Assembly: GCA_903905685.1 (NCBI GenBank)
Contig: CAIVHI010000512.1
Coordinates: 1-5,184 of the forward strand
Source: an uncultured Bacteroidota bacterium
Lineage (GTDB): Bacteria; Bacteroidota; Bacteroidia; Chitinophagales; Chitinophagaceae
Reading direction: 5' to 3'
DNA: 5,184 nucleotides
Below, in pieces: positions 1 through 5,184 of the stretch. The notes beneath the pieces were generated by a model. It was not told the DNA's origin. It saw nothing but the letters and a program-made list of their open reading frames with translations, and ran no database searches. The translations under genes were made by a program, and so were the position numbers. The first letter of the stretch is position 1. Every line of letters begins with the position of its first letter.

Positions 1-24
1 ACAAATTTATATTATTTTCAGTAT

Positions 25-66
25 AAACCGGTATTTCTAATGGTAAAAAAACCAAAGCACCGGTTT
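25..66. repeat. nested inverted repeat (hairpin)
   Basis: AAACCGGT at 25-32 is the exact reverse complement of ACCGGTTT at 59-66. Between them sits a second small inverted repeat, TGGT (41-44) and ACCA (51-54), closing a loop of six A residues. On the minus strand the A-run reads as a T-run, but it lies in the loop rather than after a stem, so this is not a standard intrinsic terminator. It could be a protein-binding site, a remnant of the neighbouring repeat element, or chance. Confidence 0.4.
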
Positions 67-70
67 CGCA

Positions 71-188
71 CGTAGGGGCGAATCGTACTTCCTCAAACCG
101 CATTCCAAATTGGTCACCCATCGCAAAAAGAAATGACATCCCTATTTGGACACCTACAGGGGATGGGCAAACTCGGTTCGCCCCTACG
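71..188. repeat. element bounded by 12 bp inverted repeats
   Basis: CGTAGGGGCGAA at 71-82 is matched perfectly and in reverse complement by TTCGCCCCTACG at 177-188. The interior holds more self-complementary blocks: CATCCC (137-142) with GGGATG (160-165), CCCATC (117-122) with GATGGG (162-167), and GGGATGGGC (160-168) with GCCCATTCC (191-199, one G-U pair). These stems exclude one another, so alternative folds are possible. There is no open frame and no obvious target-site duplication. The size and ends resemble a MITE- or REP-like dispersed repeat. Motifs of the GTAGGGGCGAA kind are, from memory, common intergenic repeats in several bacterial phyla, but I could not check the copy number. Confidence 0.5.
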
Positions 189-352
189 GAGCCCATTCCA
201 TATGCTCGGCAATTCATTCCTGAAATCGTGTCGAAACGCATAATGCAAAAGCATACCGCTAGCCCGCCAACTCCGGCCTCCTTACTGCATTCGCGCACTC
301 AAGCGAAGCGCCCTCTTCCTCCCCCAAAAAAATACCTATCCCAATCCAAGCG

Positions 353-380
353 TTGGAATAGCCACACTACCTTAACTTTG
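353..380 (+). promoter_or_regulatory. Bacteroidota-type promoter of the M16 peptidase unit
   Basis: The -33 element TTG is at 353-355 and the -7 element TAACTTTG at 373-380 matches TAnnTTTG, with a 17 bp spacer. This architecture is recognised by the primary sigma factor of Bacteroidota. Transcription would start near 385-388, giving a leader of under 20 nt before the ATG at 404. No Shine-Dalgarno sequence is visible in that leader, which is normal for the phylum. No other promoter is seen before 2625, so both downstream genes probably depend on this one. Confidence 0.7.
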
Positions 381-403
381 GCCGCAACATTTCTGCCGAC
401 AAT

Positions 404-1642
404 ATGGTCCATTTCGAAAAGTTTTTGCTCGACAACGGTTTACGAGTTATTGTGCACCACGATGCCGCTACGCCTATGGCGGCCATGAACATTCTTTATG
501 ACGTTGGCGCACGCGACGAGGAACAGGGGCGCACCGGTTTTGCCCACTTGTTCGAACACTTGATGTTTGGCGGCAGCATCAACATCGAGGACTACGACGA
601 ACCTCTGCAAATGGCCGGCGGCGAAAACAATGCCTACACCACCAACGACGTTACCAACTACTACATACAACTGCCGCTGAAAAACCTGGAAACTGCCTTT
701 TGGCTGGAAAGCGACCGCATGTTGTCTCTGGCTTTCACGCCCAAGAGCCTCGATGTGCAAAAAAAGGTGGTGTGCGAAGAATTCAAGGAGCACTACCTGA
801 ACAAGCCCTATGGCGATGCCTGGCACAAAATGCGGGAGCTGGCCTACAAGGTTCACCCCTACCGCTGGCCCACCATAGGTCAAGATTTGGAGCAGATTGA
901 AACCGCCAAGTTGGACGACGTAAAGGCATTTTTCTCCAAACATTACAACCCCACAAATGCCATATTGTGCGTAGCCGGCAATGTAACGGTGGAACAGGTG
1001 CGAACATTGGCCGAACAATGGTTTGGCAGTATACCTGCGGGTGCCAAGTATGTGCGCAATATTGCACCCGAGCCCGCGCAAACCGAAGCTCGCTTCATGG
1101 AAACGGTGGCCGATGTGCCGCTTGATGCACTGTACAAATGCTGGCACATCTCCAACCGCCTCTCCCCCAACTACTACCCCGCCGACCTGATTACCGAAAT
1201 ATTGGGTAGCGGACAGTCGTCGAGGCTTTACCGCAGGTTGGTGAAGGAAGACCAAATTTTCAGTTCCATAAGTGCCTATCAGACAGGTAGTTTGGATGCG
1301 GGCTTGGTGGTGGTTGAAGGCAAGGTGCGGGCAGGCATTACCTTGGAAGCCGCCGACCAAGCGGTTGCCGATGAACTGGGAAGGTTCGTTTCGGAGGGCA
1401 TTACAGATGCCGAACTGCAAAAGGCCAAGAATAAGATTGAAGCCATGATTGCTTTTGAAGATATGACCTTGCTGAACCGGGCCAACAACTTGGCCTTCTA
1501 CGAACTGCTAGGCGATGCCGGCCTCATCAATTCGGACTGGAACCGCTATAACGAGGTGACTGCGGAAAGGCTGCAAGCATGCGCCCAACAAATCTTCAAA
1601 ACAACGAACTGCAATACCTTATACTACCGCAAATCGAAATAA
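404..1642 (+). CDS. M16 family zinc metallopeptidase (insulinase/processing-peptidase-like)
   Basis: The 412-residue protein is a single-unit M16 peptidase, the size usual for M16B (mitochondrial processing peptidase-like) members, which act as dimers or heterodimers. The inverted zinc motif HxxEH is complete: His48, Glu51 (catalytic base) and His52 in HLFEH. Glu126 in VVCEEF, 75 residues after Glu51, fits the third zinc ligand. The N-terminal catalytic domain covers about residues 5-150. The C-terminal M16 domain begins near 165, and its SSRLYRRLV block (272-280) is a family hallmark. There is no signal peptide, so the enzyme is probably cytoplasmic and cleaves peptides or unfolded polypeptides; the substrate is unknown. 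The ATG at 404 is chosen because the promoter ends just upstream and the protein begins at the family's conserved FxLxNGLRV strand. The flavoprotein gene follows 2 bp after the TAA stop. Confidence 0.93.
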   Translation: MVHFEKFLLDNGLRVIVHHDAATPMAAMNILYDVGARDEEQGRTGFAHLFEHLMFGGSINIEDYDEPLQMAGGENNAYTTNDVTNYYIQLPLKNLETAFWLESDRMLSLAFTPKSLDVQKKVVCEEFKEHYLNKPYGDAWHKMRELAYKVHPYRWPTIGQDLEQIETAKLDDVKAFFSKHYNPTNAILCVAGNVTVEQVRTLAEQWFGSIPAGAKYVRNIAPEPAQTEARFMETVADVPLDALYKCWHISNRLSPNYYPADLITEILGSGQSSRLYRRLVKEDQIFSSISAYQTGSLDAGLVVVEGKVRAGITLEAADQAVADELGRFVSEGITDAELQKAKNKIEAMIAFEDMTLLNRANNLAFYELLGDAGLINSDWNRYNEVTAERLQACAQQIFKTTNCNTLYYRKSK

Positions 1643-1644
1643 AC

Positions 1645-2625
1645 ATGCTGTACCAAGGCCGATTTACAGAGAATGGAACGGGTTTCGACAACCGCATCAC
1701 CCAATTGTTCGGTATCCGCTACCCCATTGTGCAGGCGGGTATGATTTGGAATTCGGGCTGGCGGCTGGCCGCAGCCGTGAGCAATGCAGGTGGTCTGGGC
1801 TTGATTGGTGCAGGCAGCATGTATCCCGAAGTGCTGAAGGAACACATTGTAAAGTGCAAGGCTGCCACGTCTCTACCCTTTGGCGTGAATCTCCCCATGC
1901 TTTATCCCGATATCGACAAACACATCGAGACCATCATCAACGAAAATGTACCCATAGTATTTACTAGTGCTGGTAACCCCAAGACTTGGACCAAGTTGCT
2001 GAAAGACAACGGCATTGTGGTGGTACATGTGGTATCGGGAGCGAAGTTTGCCCAAAAGAGCGAAGATGCTGGCGTGGATGCCATTGTTGCCGAGGGTTTT
2101 GAAGCCGGCGGCCACAACGGGCGCGAAGAAACCACCACGTTGTGCCTGATACCATCGGTGCGGGCGGCGGTAAAGATACCCGTCATCGCCGCAGGCGGCA
2201 TAGGCACAGGTAGAGCCATGATGGCGGCTATGGCACTTGGTGCCGAGGCCGTGCAAATGGGGAGCCGCTTTGTGTGTACCGAAGAAAGCTCGGGTCACCC
2301 CGCGTTTAAAGACGCGGTGGTTAGGGCAAATGAGGGAGATACGATGTTGTCACTCAAAAAGCTTACCCCCGTGCGCCTCCTGAAAAACGAGTTTGCCGAC
2401 CGTGTGCGCGAAGCCGAAACCCGTGGCGATGATGTGGAAGCCTTGACCGCACTGCTGGGCAGGGCACGTGCCAAAAAAGGCATGTTCGAAGGCGACATGG
2501 CGCAGGGCGAATTGGAAATAGGCCAAGTGAGCAGCCTCATCAAAAACATCCTGCCTGCCGCCGATGTGGTGCGTGAGGTTTGGGACGAATTCAAAGCCGT
2601 AGCTGCCAACCCGTTCGGGTATTGA
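1645..2625 (+). CDS. nitronate monooxygenase / FabK-like FMN enzyme
   Basis: The 326-residue TIM-barrel flavoprotein belongs to the 2-nitropropane dioxygenase family, which includes nitronate monooxygenases (oxidative denitrification of alkyl nitronates using FMN and O2) and the enoyl-ACP reductase FabK. Visible landmarks are YPIVQAGM (27-33) at the first strand, GGLGLIGAG (49-57), PFGVNLPM (78-85), FEAGGHNG (152-159) with His157 as the probable catalytic base, AAGGIGTGR (182-190) for FMN phosphate and VQMGSRF (203-209). The C-terminal part carries a GRARAKKGMFEGD block (272-284). The ATG at 1645 is preferred to one at 1579, which lies inside the peptidase gene and would add 22 unrelated residues; 1645 sits 2 bp after the upstream stop, suggesting co-transcription and translational coupling. 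Sequence alone does not settle nitronate oxidation versus enoyl reduction. The family is certain and the substrate is not. Confidence 0.88.
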   Translation: MLYQGRFTENGTGFDNRITQLFGIRYPIVQAGMIWNSGWRLAAAVSNAGGLGLIGAGSMYPEVLKEHIVKCKAATSLPFGVNLPMLYPDIDKHIETIINENVPIVFTSAGNPKTWTKLLKDNGIVVVHVVSGAKFAQKSEDAGVDAIVAEGFEAGGHNGREETTTLCLIPSVRAAVKIPVIAAGGIGTGRAMMAAMALGAEAVQMGSRFVCTEESSGHPAFKDAVVRANEGDTMLSLKKLTPVRLLKNEFADRVREAETRGDDVEALTALLGRARAKKGMFEGDMAQGELEIGQVSSLIKNILPAADVVREVWDEFKAVAANPFGY

Positions 2626-2629
2626 CGTG

Positions 2630-2660
2630 GGGGCAACGTTTAAAATATTGCCCCATTTAT
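2630..2660 (+). terminator. possible weak terminator or attenuator after the flavoprotein gene
   Basis: GGGGCAA (2630-2636) and TTGCCCC (2648-2654) form a perfect 7 bp stem with an 11-nt A/T-rich loop, starting 5 bp after the TGA stop. Only a short, interrupted T-stretch (ATTTAT) follows, so termination may be partial. The right arm overlaps the -33 element of the next promoter. Confidence 0.45.
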
Positions 2661-2680
2661 GAAACCGAAACCTAACTTTG
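2648..2680 (+). promoter_or_regulatory. Bacteroidota-type promoter of the DUF420 gene
   Basis: TTG at 2648-2650 and TAACTTTG at 2673-2680 match the -33 and -7 elements, with a 22 bp spacer that is at the long end of what is accepted. The -7 element is identical to the one at 373-380, and both are followed by CCGCAACA one or two bases later. Start of transcription would be near 2685-2688. Because this promoter lies inside the longest open frame (from 2659), it argues for the downstream start at 2734. Confidence 0.65.
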
Positions 2681-2684
2681 CACC

Positions 2685-2713
2685 GCAACAGCTGCGGCTT
2701 CCTGCCGCATTGC
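2685..2713 (+). promoter_or_regulatory. 5' leader hairpin of the DUF420 transcript
   Basis: TGCGGC (2693-2698) pairs with GCCGCA (2704-2709) around a 5-nt loop. After a 4-nt bulge, GCAA (2685-2688) pairs with TTGC (2710-2713). If transcription starts near 2685 this G/C-rich hairpin sits at the very 5' end of the mRNA, about 20 nt before the ATG. It could protect the mRNA end or affect translation; that role is inference. Confidence 0.4.
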
Positions 2714-2733
2714 AACTTCAAAACCAGACTACT

Positions 2734-3285
2734 ATGATTCAACCGGCACTCCAAAAAAACGACAAACAGGCTCGAATTTTCATCATCACCGTTTCTTTTG
2801 TCGTTTTTGCGGCGGTAGTCATTTTGTCGAAATTCAAGCTGAATCTAAATTTGGGTTTTAACGTACATGTGTTTGCCCTTTGCAGTGCTGCCATCAACTT
2901 CACCGTGTCTGTGCTCCTTGTTGCTGCGCTGATAGCCGTGAAGAACAAAAAATATGCGCGCCACAAAAAGCTGATGATGAGCGCGATCGTTTTATCCGTC
3001 TTGTTTTTGGTGTTCTACATCGGGCACCACCTGTTAGCCCAAGAAACCTCCTATGGTGGCGATGGCCCCATGAGGGTTATATATTATTTCATCCTCGCCA
3101 CGCACATCCCGCTGGCGGGCATAATCCTACCTTTCATCCTGTTTACGGCCTATCGTGCCCTTACCGGTGATTATTTGGCGCACAAAAAGTTGGCCAAATA
3201 TACGTTCCCATTGTGGCTGTATGTAAGCGTTACGGGTGTGTTGGTCTATCTACTGATATCCCCTTACTACGTGCCCCACCTTTAG
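2734..3285 (+). CDS. DUF420 (CtaM/YozB-like) integral membrane protein
   Basis: The 183-residue protein has five probable membrane helices at about 14-34, 43-69, 81-101, 113-140 and 155-176, so it sits in the inner membrane. It matches the DUF420 family pattern with histidines near helix ends: His45, His77 in RHKKLMMSA, His98-His99 in YIGHHLL, His124 in LATHIPLAG and His150 in LAHKKLAKY, then FPLWLYVSVTGV (158-169). Family members in Bacillus and Staphylococcus (CtaM) are needed for active haem-A terminal oxidases, and the conserved His residues suggest haem or metal handling; a similar role here is inferred. The start at 2734 is chosen because an earlier in-frame ATG at 2659 precedes the promoter -7 element and would add 25 polar residues outside the family. 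No oxidase genes are in the window. Its neighbour sucA is convergent, so it appears to be a single-gene unit. Confidence 0.85.
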   Translation: MIQPALQKNDKQARIFIITVSFVVFAAVVILSKFKLNLNLGFNVHVFALCSAAINFTVSVLLVAALIAVKNKKYARHKKLMMSAIVLSVLFLVFYIGHHLLAQETSYGGDGPMRVIYYFILATHIPLAGIILPFILFTAYRALTGDYLAHKKLAKYTFPLWLYVSVTGVLVYLLISPYYVPHL

Positions 3286-3294
3286 ATTTTACGA

Positions 3295-3369
3295 ATTTTC
3301 AACATTTGCTATATGGGCGACTAAATCGTCTGTATTCGGGACGATTATTGACGTGGCTTCGTTGAAAAT
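3295..3369. repeat. nested inverted repeats in the convergent intergenic region
   Basis: ATTTTCAAC (3295-3303) is the reverse complement of GTTGAAAAT (3361-3369). Enclosed by them, AATCGTC (3324-3330) pairs with GACGATT (3340-3346) across a 9-nt loop. The outer arm starts 10 bases after the DUF420 stop, so the structure would form in that gene's 3' UTR. No clear T-run follows the inner stem on the plus strand, so it is not a classical terminator. It may help end or protect the plus-strand transcript. Confidence 0.35.
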
Positions 3370-3377
3370 GCTACCCG

Positions 3378-3421
3378 GTAAAACCAAAATCCCGACAACC
3401 ACCTGTAGCGGTTGTCGGGAT
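3378..3421 (-). terminator. intrinsic terminator of sucA
   Basis: A perfect 12 bp stem, 3389-3400 paired with 3410-3421 and cored on CCCGACAACC/GGTTGTCGGG, encloses a 9-nt loop. Read on the minus strand it begins about 22 bases after the sucA TAG stop and continues into ATTTTGGTTTTACC, a T-rich tail. On the plus strand no T-run follows, so the signal serves sucA rather than the DUF420 gene. Confidence 0.8.
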
Positions 3422-3443
3422 GGCCTATGAGATATACCTTAGC

Positions 3444-5184
<1,741 letters not shown>

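Larger units (their letters stand above)
1..352. other. non-coding upstream region
   Basis: No convincing gene lies here. The only open frame, from about 228, runs into the peptidase gene in another frame and translates to a low-complexity Pro/Ser/Lys-rich string with no family resemblance. The stretch holds two inverted-repeat structures, 25-66 and 71-188, which are listed separately. The remainder, 189-352, is C-rich on this strand and shows only short (4-5 bp) hairpins that could be chance. The gene to the left is outside the window, so its orientation is unknown. Confidence 0.6.

Noticed and set aside
2..9. Minus-strand -7-like element (TAAATTTG) at the left edge
   Set aside because: No -33 TTG is found at an acceptable distance, and the gene it would serve is outside the window.
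228..488. 86-codon plus-strand open frame upstream of and overlapping the peptidase gene
   Set aside because: It spans the promoter at 353-380 and overlaps the peptidase start in another frame, and its product is a low-complexity string with no recognisable family or domain.
440..1420. 326-codon minus-strand open frame opposite the peptidase gene
   Set aside because: Its protein has no family features, while the plus strand encodes a complete M16 peptidase. Long antisense frames arise from codon bias of the real gene.
2824..2853. Promoter-like TTG-N19-TAAATTTG inside the DUF420 gene
   Set aside because: It matches the consensus well but lies in coding sequence for a conserved membrane protein, with no second gene downstream on that strand. 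A/T-rich codons make chance matches likely.
2620..3356. Shared 11-mer TATTGACGTGG at 2620-2630 and 3346-3356
   Set aside because: A few 11-base repeats are expected by chance in a window of this size, and one copy includes the flavoprotein stop codon; the flanks do not align well.

Overview
The window reads as ordinary chromosomal DNA of a member of the Bacteroidota. Three things point there. Two intergenic regions carry the TAnnTTTG -7 element with a TTG -33 element that is typical of this phylum. The genes lack clear Shine-Dalgarno sequences. The proteins resemble, from memory, those of Bacteroidota such as the Chitinophagales/Sphingobacteriales; I could not run a search, and the order or family is not resolved.

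Layout. Bases 1-352 are non-coding as far as I can see and hold two nested or paired inverted repeats, including a ~118 bp segment bounded by 12 bp perfect inverted repeats (71-188). A promoter at 353-380 drives a two-gene plus-strand unit: a cytoplasmic M16 zinc peptidase (404-1642) and, 2 bp after its stop, a nitronate monooxygenase/FabK-like flavoprotein (1645-2625). A hairpin (2630-2654) follows and overlaps the -33 element of a second promoter (2648-2680). That promoter serves a five-helix DUF420 (CtaM/YozB-like) membrane protein starting at 2734, which is downstream of the longest possible start. A 158 bp convergent intergenic region with nested inverted repeats and a strong minus-strand terminator separates it from sucA (minus strand), the E1 subunit of 2-oxoglutarate dehydrogenase. 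About the last 579 codons of sucA are visible; the 5' part lies beyond the right edge.

Functional picture. SucA is a TCA-cycle enzyme and DUF420 proteins of the CtaM type support haem-A terminal oxidases, so the right half concerns aerobic energy metabolism. The M16 peptidase/flavoprotein pair has no obvious shared pathway. I found no mobile element with a transposase, no CRISPR array, no tRNA or rRNA, and nothing that I can call an undescribed system. The observations worth a second look are the upstream inverted-repeat element, the overlapping terminator/promoter/leader hairpins around 2630-2713, and the gene pairings.
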